From positions 3,148,417 through 3,212,416 of the forward strand of contig OW203997.1 in NCBI GenBank assembly GCA_934047225.1: a stretch of DNA of 64,000 nucleotides, in the 5' to 3' direction. The stretch's first letter is position 1. The number at the start of each line of letters is the position of its first letter. Source of the stretch: Ypsolopha sequella (lineage: Eukaryota > Arthropoda > Insecta > Lepidoptera > Ypsolophidae). Below are positions 12,395 to 23,845 of the stretch, in pieces. The notes beneath the pieces are model-generated. The model searched no databases. It saw only the letters and a list, made by a program, of their open reading frames with translations, and was not told where the DNA came from. The translations under genes and the position numbers were made by a program.

Positions 12395-12782
12395 TTAAGG
12401 TGGATGGTCCAAGGCAATCTTCATACAAACTTGTGGGAACCAATAACGACGACAGAAGTATTATTTTATTTAACTATGTTACCTTTTTCCACACGTTCCA
12501 TCAACTTTAGATACAACCGCGAATAATCAGTTTTTTCTACAAACAAACTTTTTTAGAATCTAATTTTGCTATTTAAAACTTTTATAATCCAATGTATTTT
12601 AGTTTTAAATTGCAAAATTAGACTGTTAAAACATTTTGTTTTTAAGAAAAACTGAATATTCGCACGTGTAAAGTTGATGGAACGTGTGGAAAAAGGTAAC
12701 AGAATTAAATAATAATACTTCTGTCGTCGTTATTGGTTCTCACAAGTTTTTTATAAAAACTACCTTGGACCATCCACCTTAA
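12395..12782. mobile_element. TTAA-flanked foldback MITE
   Basis: The ends TTAAGGTGGATGGTCCAAGG and CCTTGGACCATCCACCTTAA are exact inverse repeats. Complementarity runs nearly 190 bp inward on each side ('CACACGTTCCATCAACTTTA' pairs with its inverse), so almost the whole element is one hairpin. Confidence 0.85.
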
Positions 12783-12972
12783 GTTAAAACCTAAGCACTT
12801 TAAAAGTTAGTCCGTATCCAAAGAGAACGTAACAGTTTACCCTAACTTCCTCATTAAGCTCCACCAGGTAGTTTTCTATGACGAACTGCACTTAGTTATC
12901 TAAATACACATACTCACGCCTATCTCCTAGAACAAGGGTCTTCAGAGGCTAAGGAAATTTTCATCTATTCTA

Positions 12973-13590
12973 CAGTGTGTCCCTCGTAAAAGTGCACATC
13001 CGAAAGTGGGTGAAACTAGATCTAAATATATCGACAAAAACATATATTTTTTTTTAACTTTATTTTTATCTTGAAAAAATTATCCACCTGGGTATCTTTG
13101 TATGGGACGCGAGCACAGTGCCTTTGGTTAACCGCTCGTAGAAAATATTGTATTTATGATAGAATGTTGTATTTTTTTTTGTTAGAAAGATAATAGAATA
13201 GGCAATGATAAATAGGAATAAAAGTATAGTGAAACGGGGACATTATTTTGAAAAAATTGACTATTATTGAAAAAAAAGACGGAAAAATTAAAGAAATAAT
13301 CTTTTAGGTTATTATTTTTATGGTAATGGTAGTTGATTATGTTTTGTTTTTGATTTGGTATGGGATTTGGTATTTAAGGATTAAAACAGTTTTATTTCAT
13401 TGCATTACTCGCGGTAGATCAAAAGTTATGACATATTTTATACATAGTCTCCACGGTAGGCAAAAAAAATTTTAAAACGTAAATTTACAAAACAAAGATT
13501 TTCTAAAAAAAAAAAAATCATTTTTTTGTCGATAAAATAAGGTCTAGTTTCACCCCTTTTCGGATGTGCACTTGTAGGAGGGATACACTG
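12973..13590. mobile_element. Mariner-type MITE (TA target duplication)
   Basis: TIRs of about 70 bp start CAGTGTGTCCCTCGTAAAAG and end with the inverse of CAGTGTATCCCTCCTACAAG. TA lies on both outer sides (12971-12972, 13591-13592). The interior is A/T homopolymer-rich and non-coding. Confidence 0.85.
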
Positions 13591-13707
13591 TATATGGTTT
13601 TAAATTATTGTGTAGGTGGTATGTTTACGTGCGGCAATGTGCGGCCCTTTGACAGACCTGGAATAGATTATTGGCCCTCCAGCTAAAAAAGGTTGAAGAC
13701 CTCTGTC

Positions 13708-14390
13708 CTAGAGGGTAGGGAGAAACCATAGATTTCCGTCTGCAACGATCCTGTCACACGTCTTTTGCTTCATCCACATCTATCAATTTAGTCATACTCG
13801 TACTATATATTTTGTTCCGGGTCCTTTTAACTTTGACCTTCTTCTACGTTGGCGCAGCGGCCTGGTCGAGCTTCACTTCACTCTACTTTCATTCATCCTC
13901 TATACAGGATGCTCTGAAATTCGACCTATTGCTTGAAAGGGGTTATACTAGAGATCATTTCCAACATGTAATGCCTATCAACTAGAGGTCGAAAATGGTA
14001 ATTTTTTTTCCAGTAAAACGTCGATATTTCAAAAATTACAAAATAAAAATAGTTTTCTTTCCACTTAAGACCTTTTACTTCTGAGATTATGGGAATTCTG
14101 GGCATGTGTATTTTTTATAAATGATCACTCATTTATCATTAATCAGAAAAACAACAAATAAGCGCCGAGAGAGGAATCATTATTTTTGAATCATTTGTTT
14201 TTCGTCATTAGTCTGAAAGTTTGAAAAATATCTTAAAAACCTTCGTAACTCGGATACCATTTATTTTCGACCCCTAGTTGATAGGGCTTAATCTGTTGGA
14301 AATTATCTCTAATATAACTCCTTTCAAGGAATAGTTCGAATTTCAGAGCACCCTGTATTCGTCCAAACTACTTAAGTGTTCCTTTTTCTA
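13708..14390 (-). pseudogene. LINE ORF2 C-terminus remnant interrupted by a MITE
   Basis: On the minus strand this is the same C-terminal segment as 17778-18066 ('...GATCGTTGCAGACGGAAATC...'), ending in the GHVERMNE-coding region. The segment is split at 13915-14355 by a TA-flanked MITE and resumes at 14356 ('TTCGTCCAAACTACTTAAG'), so the coding homology crosses the insertion. Confidence 0.65.
13915..14355. mobile_element. Mariner-type MITE nested in the LINE remnant
   Basis: 441 bp with TIRs of about 110 bp, starting CAGGATGCTCTGAAATTCGA and ending with the inverse of CAGGGTGCTCTGAAATTCGA. It is flanked by TA on both sides (13913-13914 and 14356-14357). Confidence 0.9.
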
Positions 14391-15180
14391 CATCTTCTAG
14401 TCACTACACACACTCAGTTAACTGTGCTAATACTGAATAGGGGTGAGTTGGTACAACCTGAAACTGAAGTTAAAGGCAACTTCACTTATCCGCTGGATCT
14501 TACAGGTTTATTTATACACTAAAAGGTTCATTACCAAAAAATCAACACGCGCTATTTCTACTGTGGTATACTAGGAACTCGGCCTTGTAAGTCCCTAAAG
14601 TTTTGACCCCTGAAAACACAGACTTAAGCCTGGTTTTCACGTTTTCAAGGGCTTTCACGGGTTCCCACGAAAGTTTTCACGTCTTTTCAGTAGCTGGCGG
14701 ACAGTGAAAGACAGTTACTAACCCCGTGAGTGCACCAAGAAAGCAGTTACTATCGGCCATCTACCGTCGATTAGCTACGTCAAACATTTTTAATTTGATA
14801 GTGACCTTTCCCCACTCCTTCATTTCTCGCAAGGTCAGCTACTGCTATGCCTTATTTTAACCTGTTATTAACTTAACTTATTAACATATTGTTGACAAAC
14901 ATAAATTATACTTTTCAATTATAATTACCTACCTTTACATATTATTACAGTGAAAACTCATCGTCTAAAATAAAAAATGAAAAAACTCTACATTGCATAT
15001 GCTAAAGAGGTTGAAGTCTAAGGGTTAAGTAGGCCCAACCAAGACCCATCGCAAGGACCATCCCTGGCGAATATGTAGCTTTAACAAACAACCCTGCTCT
15101 TATCTCGAAAGCTGTTAAGGTGTATTTTGCTTGTTACATTTTGTCTTCGGGCTACTTCAAGCCCATAGTATTTTATTCTG
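14391..15180. other. Unassigned
   Basis: Unique-looking sequence with short imperfect repeats (TTTTCACG... around 14635-14685). No gene or mobile element supported. Confidence 0.35.
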
Positions 15181-15640
15181 TGCCCATAGCCAGGAATTTA
15201 GTTCGGGGGGGGGGGGGGGGATTTAAACCCTGAACAAAAAAAGGCAATCAGGAACTACTTATGTTTTTTTTTTAATTATATGGAGTGCCACGGGGCTTAT
15301 TTACGCACGTACGCGTCGATTAGATAAATTTGACAGTTACAGTCGATAAATTCTAAACGATAACCCTTATTCCAATGAAATAAGAGTTACAATTTTAAAC
15401 TATGACAGAAATAAATTTCTATGCTTGAACACTTGGCGATTTATCCATCGCAAGGAGATATATATGATATAATGTTAAGTTACATTTTTATTTATCAAAT
15501 CGATGTCGAGTCGATACCAAGTTCATGCTAGTACCCCCGGTTTGACTTCAACATCACGATGAACGAATGTCGCTTGTTGTTTGGGGTTTCGGGGGGTTTG
15601 AACCCCCCAAACACCCCCCTTGCTTCGGCCATGGTCTACA
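15181..15640. mobile_element. Degraded hAT-like element with poly-G and nested fragment
   Basis: The left side 'ATAGCCAGGAATTTAGTTCG' plus a G14 run, and the right side 'GGGGGGTTTGAACCCCCC' followed by CTTGCTTCGGCC, resemble the ends of common 'TGGCGTAGCCAGG' hAT MITEs. 15411-15477 is a minus-strand fragment of the tRNA-bearing element tail (CACTTGGCGATTTATCCATC), so at least two insertions overlap. Confidence 0.45.
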
Positions 15641-16057
15641 TCAGCCCTACAAAGTAAACAAGCTCAGTAAATAGGTTCCCGTTTTATTGCTGCAGCCTCT
15701 AATGGACCTCGAGTGGAGTCGCAGGAAATCTGTTGTTTTAATCACCGAATCCACCGGCCCTTGTTGTAAAGAGTAGGTATTTCGTGAAAAAGTTTCTAAA
15801 CCACGTCCAAAAATCAAATGGTTTGGACTGACGTAATTAAATAGAAAAGAAAATTGCTTAATTTAAAACGACCACAATACAAAAACATTACAACGGGTTT
15901 ATAAGAGAATTCAACATAATCTGTGGTTAAAGGAGTCCAGCTCAGCCAAAGCCACAGCGCTGGTATTCTGCTGATATAAGAATATGAAAATATAAGATTT
16001 AAGTTTTGTAGAGTGTTTAAGGCAATATGTAAAAAAATAGAGGTGCTTCTTTTTTGT
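15641..16057. other. Unassigned
   Basis: No ORF, repeat or inverted repeat identified. Confidence 0.35.
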
Positions 16058-16246
16058 GTTTCAACAATATCTAGAGATTTGATATTTGAAATTTTGCTAG
16101 CTATTTTAGTTAGTTATAAAATATTTTAGTTATAAAAATTATAAAACTAACATTTTTCGCTTTCGCGCTGAATCCGCCCCTTTCGCACTGGGCGTGTTTT
16201 CGCTTGGAGTGACAGTGACAAAAATAAAATTCGCTTAGCCTCTTAA
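16058..16246 (-). mobile_element. TTAA-type MITE family C, truncated copy
   Basis: It shares 'GTTTCAACAATATCTAGAGA' and the terminal GCTTAGCCTCTTAA with the copy at 7354. Only about half of the element is present. Confidence 0.7.
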
Positions 16247-16521
16247 GTGCTAATCTTTAGTCATAAGATTTTACTACGACATTACTAATATTCCTACTAC
16301 ATCTAATAGATCGATGTTATTTGAAAATAAATAAACTAATACAATATTTTTATGAGACAGCATGATTTTTTTAAAACCTCTAGGTATATGGAAGCTTGGA
16401 TGCTCGTTTGTCTGTCCTGACCTGTGTACCCTCAGTCAAGTGTAGGAGATTAACCCAACGTCTCTGGATATTATCTTACACATAGTAAGAAGTAAGTTTA
16501 TGTGAGTCAGATATCGGCTGA

Positions 16522-16763
16522 GAATCAAAGATTTCAAAAGTAAAGACAAGCCCTTACCGTAGTATGACAGCACCAAAATCCTTCCACCTTTAAATGGGTG
16601 ACGCTCACACGTTTGGAATCAGTGCTCATCTGAACACAGTGATAGATGGACGCCTTAAGTGCACTTGAAGTTTTGAATTTTTACGACTTTAGTGGTCTAA
16701 TCAGTTTGCTGACCGTAGGTAGACAGATTGCGCACTCATATTGTGCGCGCGTCGGCATTATGT
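16522..16763 (+). repeat. Interspersed repeat E, copy 1
   Basis: About 240 bp. It shares 'TTGCTGACCGTAGGTAGA', 'GCGCACTCATATTGTGCGCG' and 'GTGAGCGTCACC'-type blocks with 49898-50110 in reverse orientation. No coding capacity. Confidence 0.7.
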
Positions 16764-17513
16764 TAACGCACACATTCAAAAACAATGCAATATATTTTAG
16801 GTGCCAGGGCTCATCTAAACTTTTGAAATCTTTGCTGAGAATGCGAAGTTTGTCCCGAGATTTACGACAGACCTCTGCTAGTTGGCTTTTGACTAAAGGA
16901 ACAGTAACATTGAAATATAGACGTAGAACTTGAAACATGTATTATTCAGACGATTTTCAGGTTTTTACAAAATATAGATTTTGAATTGCTGTTATACTTT
17001 AAAGAATAGTTAGTTTCTTATCTTCACTTTAATGCGAATTAATTATTTCGTTTTTATCAAAGATTTATGGTGGTGTGCGTCGTGTTACGTTACGGCATTC
17101 ATGAATTACTGGTGTGTCAAAGCCATAATGCGCAAACAATAATTTCACATTTCTACACGCAGGAAATTCTCCGGCCATATTGGGATGCTTGACGTTTCTC
17201 GTTTTTTTAATTTATGAAATTGCTCCATAACATTTAAGCTTTCATGCTGCAATAGGTTCATTGTTAGTGTACGATTTTGCCGCATTTACCCCTTCTCGTT
17301 CCATTTTGCCCCACTTTACAATCCTGGCTATGCTGTTGCCCGACTGTTCGCTCAATCCCTGATGCCCCGGGTACCGCCGACCCGTCCTTGGTATTTCTTT
17401 TCAAGGCTATCTTTGGTTTCCGACGGGTCGCCATTTATCATCGTACCGTTTTTAGGCGCAAAAGACAATTTTGTCGAACGCTTGGGTCCAATGAATAGGT
17501 ATAGTTTGTCACT
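16764..17513. other. Unassigned
   Basis: Short open frames only, none protein-like. No repeat seen. Confidence 0.35.
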
Positions 17514-17620
17514 GTAATAATATGGTACATTACATCACTAAAGTAATAATATGGTACATTACATCACTAAAGTAATAATATGGTACATTCATTCATTCAT
17601 TCATTCATTCATTTCATTCA
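17514..17620. repeat. 29-bp tandem repeat followed by (CATT)n
   Basis: 'GTAATAATATGGTACATTAC' recurs at 17514, 17543 and 17572 with a 29-bp period. The third unit runs into CATTCATTCATT from about 17586. An inverted (GAAT)n lies at 17742-17768, and this CATT/AATG pair borders LINE 3' sequence. Confidence 0.8.
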
Positions 17621-17777
17621 TTTATTTATTCACAAGCAATATACATCACATTTGAATTTCATACATAATAAAAACAAACATAACACTAATAACTTATTTC
17701 TACAATTATATACATTTATGTATATAATTTTATGTAATAAATGAATGAATGAATGAAATGAATGAATAGACAAAGGA

Positions 17778-18066
17778 ATGCTTCGGTGGTTTGGACATGT
17801 AGAGAGGATGAATGAAAGTAGAGGGACGAAGGAAAATTATGGTGCGCAAGTGGAAGGTAGAGCTCGACCAGGCCGCTCTAGAAGGACGTATATATATATC
17901 ACCATATTGTGGAGATATTGAAGAAGGGCCATGTCAAAAGTATCCGGAATAGAAGAGCTTGTATGATTAGATTTATGGATGTGGAAGAGGCGAAAGAGGT
18001 GTGTCAGGATCGTAGCAGATGGAAATCTGTAGTCTCTGCCTACCCTTCTAGGAAACAGGGGATCTA
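17778..18066 (+). pseudogene. LINE ORF2 C-terminal remnant (frameshifted)
   Basis: It begins MLRWFGHVERMNE, the conserved distal segment of many insect LINE polyproteins, and continues to a basic GRARPGRSRRTY region. One frameshift near 17895 (in a TATA run) separates this from the continuation IRNRRACMIRFMDVEEA..QDRSRWKSVVSAYPSR and a stop at 18064-18066. Related fragments are at 13708 (minus) and 39348. The catalytic domain is absent. Confidence 0.7.
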
Positions 18067-18640
18067 AAAAGGTCGACTTGGGTGAATCATAAAAATGATT
18101 TGAAAGAAGGATATAGTCAGAGTTTTTTCACGCGTGCAAAAGAGGCGGCATTAGAACAGAATCATAATGTGATTCATGCAAAACGGCCTTTTTAGAGGAC
18201 CAGGCGTGAGTATATTTATGTATTTTTGTGTGTATGGTGTAAGTAAATGGACTGCTATGTATAAACAAAACTGCTTATATACCTACTATAATTTGAATAA
18301 AGTTGTCAACAACTTTCCTTAAGAAACATGAAGAAAAATAAATGGGACTTGCTCGTACAAAATTTACAATAGATATTTGAAGTAAATGTGGAAAGAAGAA
18401 CCTTTTTTATTTGCGCGGGTATATTTCTTTAGGAAAGTTGTTCAATGAATGAATGAATATATCAACTCTTTGTTGTATATGTACATAACAGACATTAAAA
18501 CGAAAAATACAGAGTTGCAAACATAAATTCGCACAAAGGCGGACTAACATTTGAAGTGATTTCTTCTAGCCCACCTTTATTTTTTTATAGTTGTTCAGTG
18601 TGATCAGTAGATTGTGTGGATTCAGTTAAAGATACCTGTC
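18067..18640. other. Unassigned; hairpin at about 18309-18442
   Basis: 'CAACAACTTTCCTTAAGAAA' pairs with 'TTTCTTTAGGAAAGTTGTT', suggesting a roughly 130-bp foldback. Nothing else recognised. Confidence 0.4.
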
Positions 18641-18878
18641 AATGAGCGTTTTTCTCATTGTTTTTTTTTCTTAGTTCTTACCTTTCCTCCAGATGGCGCT
18701 GTCCATGTCACCAATTCACCATAGATAAAATATGTTTCGTAGCAATCAATGTCAAAGTGGTTTTTCGTTTGTTTGGAATCGGTGCAAATTTTGTCTTTGA
18801 TTCTGTTGCTAAAGAATACGACAGTGCCATCTAGGAATGTTATTTAACACTAAATTGGACGTAACGAAAAACGCTCAT
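18641..18878 (+). mobile_element. MITE family F, copy 1
   Basis: Short TIRs AATGAGCGTTTTTC / GAAAAACGCTCATT bound a 238-bp element. The interior ('CAGATGGCGCTGTCCATG', 'GACAGTGCCATCTAGGAATG') is repeated in the opposite orientation at 22584-22816. Confidence 0.75.
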
Positions 18879-20403
18879 TTAGACGCGGTATAATTAAAAG
18901 CCATTTACTATCGAAAATAAAAATAACATTTCTGTAATATTTCCATGATATGGCAACCCTGTCCCTGTATTGGAACTCGGAACCAATCAGGGCGCGTCAT
19001 TTTCACGCGGGAGCCAATCTTTCAACGTGTAGTGAGCTAGTTGACTGAGTTTTCATCGTCCCATCTACTACTACAATATTGTACGTTCACTTCGTTTCAT
19101 TGAAAGTAGCTCTTGCTGCTACGAAATAAGAGTTTCTCGTATTTTTGCAACGAAACTTTGTTTAGTGTGAAACTGAAACGTGGAAGGAGAATATCGAGGG
19201 ACCGTTTGGGATTGAAGAGGTAAACTTTCATGACAGATTATAATTTGTGGAAAAGTACAAGCGTTTTCATGACAATGTCGTAATATTCTTGCTACTAATA
19301 TTCTACGAAACTAAAAAGTCAGCATTTCAACACAATTTTAAATAGTATTTGTATAGTCATGTTTTAGCACTCTTATGAAATCTATTCTAGCCTGATATCT
19401 ATAAAACGAAATTTTGCTACAAAACAAACCACGTATCAAAATGAAATAAAAACTAAAAAAAAATAAAAAAACGTTACTACGTAACAAATTAGGCCCCATA
19501 ATGGAGGCTAGACGTAAACTCGTGTATATGCGTCATTACATCATCCCATCAAATATCAATAATCACGTTAGTGACCTCACCACACCGCATGCAGATTCCC
19601 TGAAAATTGGCCAAGGAAACCCATTCGGGGAGTCAGCCTATAAAAGCAATTTTTCATACACGCTACCATGCACGTAACTCGGTAGGGTTTCCAAAGGTTA
19701 CCACGTTAAATATTGCGTCACGATTCAATTTGCAAGCGGGACGGAAGGCGGGCGGGCGGGAGGGCGGGCTGCGGCGGGAACATACATGGTGCGACGTTGG
19801 TATACCACCGCCTTGGGCGAAAATTGCCTCGCGAGAGTAGAAAATTTTATTAGGACTTAAAATTGGTATTTTTCGATCTCTATATTTTTATCTAAAAATC
19901 AAAATCAAAAACCGACGAACTTTGAGACAGGTTGAGTTCAGTATTGCGTATATCATTACGAGTATGTTGGGGAGTTTATATTTTTGCTACATAAGTTACT
20001 TTAGTTATTTAGTTTATTTAGTTTTAGTTTATTATTAATTCAGCGATCGCTATCTGAATTTTAAATTTTATTTAATTTTATGATTTTTGTTTTCTTTTAA
20101 TCTCTTGAATAGTTCGATTGCATTGCATATACTATGGTTTTGAAGGTATTTCAATAAACATTTAAATATGCTTACGAAACTTTGAAATCGCACTTAGTTA
20201 ATCTACAAGGTAGATCCGAACCATAATCTGGACTGCGGTATGTTGTTTTAGCGATGAGATTAAGAGGGTTCAGGAAATCCATGTTCCGTACAAACATACA
20301 TACAGACGTACACATAAAACGCATAACCCCTCTCTTCTTGATCGGTGGTTTATAAGCCACTAAAGATGACAACTATCATCCCCCTCTGCGAGATAGGCAC
20401 GAG
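18879..20403. other. Mostly unassigned; possible host promoter/first exon near 18970-19220
   Basis: 18975-19020 carries CCAATCAGGGCGCGTC and a second AGCCAAT. A long non-repetitive stretch ends in GAAGAG|GTAAAC at about 19217, resembling a splice donor. This could be the promoter and non-coding first exon of a gene outside the window. There is no coding support. 19738-19775 is a G/C-rich GGCGGGCGGGCGGGAGGGCG patch. Confidence 0.3.
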
Positions 20404-20459
20404 CATATATAGGTATATATAGGTATATATAGGTATATATAGGTATATATAGGTATATG
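20404..20459. repeat. Microsatellite, 10-bp unit ATATAGGTAT
   Basis: More than five perfect tandem copies. Confidence 0.95.
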
Positions 20460-21279
20460 TGTATCTGTATGTATGTATGGTAAGTCCTATAACGCCAAAA
20501 CGCAAAACCAAAAGCTTCACAAAACGTGGAAGATATTTTGACGGACGCTCTGTAAAATATTTCGTTGAAATTAATTTAATAAAGTGTCAGGAAAACTTGA
20601 ACCTTTCCCGGGAGAATTTCAGGAAAATGCGGAAATTGCTCCCCTGCATGATTCTGATCAGGTAACCAATAATTTAATCCCAGGTTAACGAAATAATGTA
20701 TGGAATTTTTATTAGTTAGAATAACGAGCCAGACTTTTCCAATGTTTATTTAACCCTTATACTGCGGATAGCTCCAATTGGGACACACATGTATTGTTAT
20801 TTTTTTATCCCGAGTTAGAGAGTAAAAACAATTCTTTGTTTTGTTGAATATGTAAATTTAGTCTTTTGTTGTCCATTTTTGTTTTGGAGCCATAAAAAGG
20901 CTTGTAAACTAGAATAGCTTTGGAACCATAGACAATGCAGCCCAAAAAGACGTCTATTGTTATATGTCTATTCTGTCAACAATCGAAACGGGATACTGCA
21001 ATCCTATTGGCTCTTCCAATCTTACGTATAGCGCCACAAACTTATCTTTCCCGAAGACAAAGACTCTAACGTAATTAATATAGAAGCCATTTTGGTTTGG
21101 CCTACCGAAACATATAATTTTGGAGTGGCGAATTGTATCGGCTGGTTCAGTCAGATGTGTTGACAGAAATCGGTCGCCTGTTATGAGGAGTCTGTAGGCT
21201 TTATTCGTCTATGTTTGGAATAAAATGTTTTATAAAGGGGAAATCCATTTTACTGTAGCACGGCTTAAAGGGCTAGAGT
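20460..21279. other. Unassigned
   Basis: No supported gene or repeat. The open frame near 20459-20665 has no recognisable protein feature. Confidence 0.35.
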
Positions 21280-21395
21280 AATGACGACGACCCCTTTTGA
21301 CCGACTTTACACATAGTCACGACATGAATCCCCGAGGGTGTGTCAGAGGTGTCCCGAGTATCGGCTGTGAATGGCAAGACGTACAATCGTACTGA
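21280..21395. repeat. Interspersed repeat I, fragment
   Basis: 'AGTCACGACATGAATCCCCG' and 'GTGTGTCAGAGGTGTCCCGA' correspond to the reverse complement of 51165-51235, where the same order of motifs occurs. Confidence 0.5.
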
Positions 21396-21685
21396 CGTGT
21401 ATTAACAACGAATAAATTAATGACGAGCAGACTACAATCTATTCTATACGCGTGTCATGTTTATGTAAAATTTTCATTTTAAAATAATAATAGATATTTT
21501 GCCAAAAACTACAAGCCGCTTTCACATCTGTTCTCGACATGAAAATGTTTTTAGGACTGTCAAATCTTAATGCAAGGTGATTAATTTTGATCGTAATTAT
21601 TAAAAGTTTTCATATATATGAAAACAGGCCATCGTTTTTATCTTAAAAAAGCTTTCGTACTTGAACACCATATTTAATTATTTAC

Positions 21686-22030
21686 CTATAGTAGATAATT
21701 CAAATTCAAATTCAAATAGTTTATTTTGCAAAGTAGGTATATAAAATACACGTTTCACAAGTCAAAATTTAATCTTATAAAAAAAATATATGTAATAAAA
21801 TAATAAATGTGCATGAACTAGATTAAACGTTTATTCAATTTATGTAGCAATATATTTACGATTAAAATTATAGGTAAAATATATATTATACAAGGTGAAA
21901 TCCAATCAACCGCCCGAACCCACACCGGAGACCCGGCCAGGGACCAGGAACAAGGTTCAATAATCACCACCGAGCCCCCAGCACGAATCCAGGCGGCCGG
22001 CCAAATCCCATCCTATATACTACATACTAA
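21686..22030 (-). mobile_element. Retroelement 3' end with (TTTGAA)n tail
   Basis: Reverse-strand copy of the element at 9733-10047, from the hexamer tail (ATTCAAATTCAAATTCAAAT on the + strand) to 'GAGCCCCCAGCACGAATCC'. Confidence 0.65.
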
Positions 22031-22142
22031 TGCTTCTTGTTCTAAGGGATATAACGTTAGGTAGACCAGAGGCTTCATTGTCTAACATTATATCATTGCA
22101 GTATAGAAATGCAGAAAGAAAAGTAAATCTGGATGTGAGGAG

Positions 22143-22213
22143 CTCTGAACCGGGATTCGAACCCGGGACCTTTCGCTTACCGGGCGATTGCTCTACCAAC
22201 TGAGCTATCCAGG
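22143..22213 (-). tRNA. tRNA-like sequence (non-functional likely)
   Basis: Minus-strand A box TAGCTCAGTTGG and B box GGTTCGAATCC are both exact matches to the Pol III consensus. The anticodon loop reads CCGGTAA (GGT in the anticodon position, which would be Thr) but lacks U33. The T-arm is intact; the acceptor stem is incomplete. Confidence 0.5.
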
Positions 22214-22371
22214 TCTCAACACAACCATGATTACCACTAGATACCCACTTTATAGTGAGCCACTTGGCGCCTAGAGGACGCTAGTGTATTCAAAGCTAGT
22301 CAAAGACCATTATGCCCTACCGTCACCTGTTACAGCATCGGGTAGTGAAGAATACACATTACTCTCACCGA

Positions 22372-22430
22372 AACTGGTAGAGCAATCGCCCGGTAAGCGA
22401 GAGGTCCCAGGTTCGAATCCCGGTTCAGAG
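22372..22430 (+). tRNA. 5'-truncated tRNA-like sequence
   Basis: It starts in the D-loop (CTGGTAGAGC) and has lost the acceptor 5' strand and most of the A box. The T-arm GGTTCGAATCCC is intact. Inverted partner of the left tRNA-like arm. Confidence 0.5.
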
Positions 22431-22583
22431 CTCCTCACATCGAGATTTACTTTTCTTTCTGCATTTCTATACTGCAATGATATAATGTTAATTTATATCT
22501 CCTTGCGACGGATAAATCGGCAAGTGTTCAAACATAGAAGTTTATTTCTTCTTGAAAAAATATTCTTGTTGACATTTTGGTAC

Positions 22584-22816
22584 AATGAGCGTTTTTCCTT
22601 GTGTCAAATTTAGTGTTAAATAAGATTCCTAGATGGCACTGTCATATTCTTTAGCAACAGAATCAAAGACAAAATTTGCACCAATTCCAAACAAACGGAA
22701 AACCACTTTGACATTGATTGCTACAAAACGCATTTTATCTATGGTGACATGGACAGCGCCATCTGGAGGAAAGCTAAGAACTAAGAAAAAAAAAAACAAC
22801 GAGAAAAACGCTCATT
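22584..22816 (-). mobile_element. MITE family F, copy 2
   Basis: Same termini as 18641-18878 with the interior in reverse orientation. It lies about 30 bp after the tail of the tRNA-bearing element. Confidence 0.75.
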
Positions 22817-23169
22817 AGAATAAGGCTTAAGGAATAAGGCATAACATACATACTAACTTGCTAAATACTAGATTGACACATATATTTATGTATTAGAATT
22901 GATTTAATGTAATGTACTCCGCTATTATTAGACCATTTCCAAGTTTCTTAACTAAAAAACATTTTCAGATACTTTTTTTAATACTTATTGGCTATCCTTC
23001 AAGACATTCTTTCCTCGGCATTTGAGCAATGTCGTTGTCGGATGGGACCCTTATACAACTCAGTAAAATTTGCGAAAGAATTCAAGTTATTCCTTTCATA
23101 TTCTCTAAGCATTAAGATCTTTAATATGGCAAAAAATTCAAGTTTATTCCTACAAGGTTAAAAACTATA
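22817..23169. other. Unassigned
   Basis: No gene or repeat recognised. Confidence 0.35.
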
Positions 23170-23470
23170 AAAACCGGCCAAGTGTGAGTCGGTCTCGCGC
23201 ACGAAGGGTACCATTATCTATAAAAACGGCAAAAAAAAACATGTCTGTTGTATGGGAGCCCCCTTAAATATTAATTTTATTCTGTTTTTTTAGTATTTGT
23301 TGTTATAGCGGCAACAGAATACATCATCTGTGAAAATTTCAACTGTCTTTCTTACTATCACAGTTCATGAGATACAGCCTGGTGACAGACGGACAGACGG
23401 ACAGACAGACGGACGGCGGAGTCTTAGTAATAGGGTCCCGTTGGTTACCCTTTGGGTATGGAACCCTAAT
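23170..23470 (+). repeat. Common lepidopteran 'AAACCGGCCAAGTG' repeat
   Basis: From AAACCGGCCAAGTGTGAGTC through 'TTGTATGGGAGCCCCCTTAA', a (GGACAGAC)n-rich stretch at 23387-23415, to GGGTATGGAACCCTAA. I recognise this as one of the most widespread interspersed repeats of moths and butterflies. Shorter fragments lie at 28346-28395, 49248-49281 and 52978-53035. Confidence 0.8.
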
Positions 23471-23845
23471 AACAAAAACAGCAATTTTGGCTTTTGAATC
23501 GTTTGCAGCTATACCCTTTTGAAAAAATATTTCTATTGCAGCCAATAAGTAGTACAACACACAATGTGACAAATTCATACTGAAGAATCGGTAAGTGCTC
23601 AATATCAAGGGTTGATGATCCTTTTTTTGAAATTCTTTAATTATTTTATCGTGTATATTATAAACGTAAGCCAGCTCTGAGTCAATTACTATGGGAGGTC
23701 AACATAAGCAAGTGTTATCGTGATACCAAGCCTCCAGTATGAATTTAGCAGCATTAATTAATAGCATCCTATATAGATCAAGTATAGTACTCGAACATGT
23801 AGTAGATCAATGCTTGCAGCCTAATTTTGATACGGGTTTATTATA

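Larger units (their letters stand above)
22083..22491. mobile_element. tRNA-bearing TIR element, copy 2 (two tRNA-like arms)
   Basis: Arms of about 110-130 bp in inverted orientation each contain the TIR (TAACATTATATCATTGCAGT) and a tRNA-like sequence: complete on the left (minus strand), 5'-truncated on the right (plus strand). A spacer of about 150 bp unrelated to copy 1 separates them ('ACCACTAGATACCCACTTTA'). The shared tail runs to about 22552. Confidence 0.7.

Noticed and set aside
17514..17600. CRISPR-like array
   Set aside because: The 29-bp units are directly adjacent without spacers and there are fewer than three; this is an ordinary tandem repeat next to (CATT)n.
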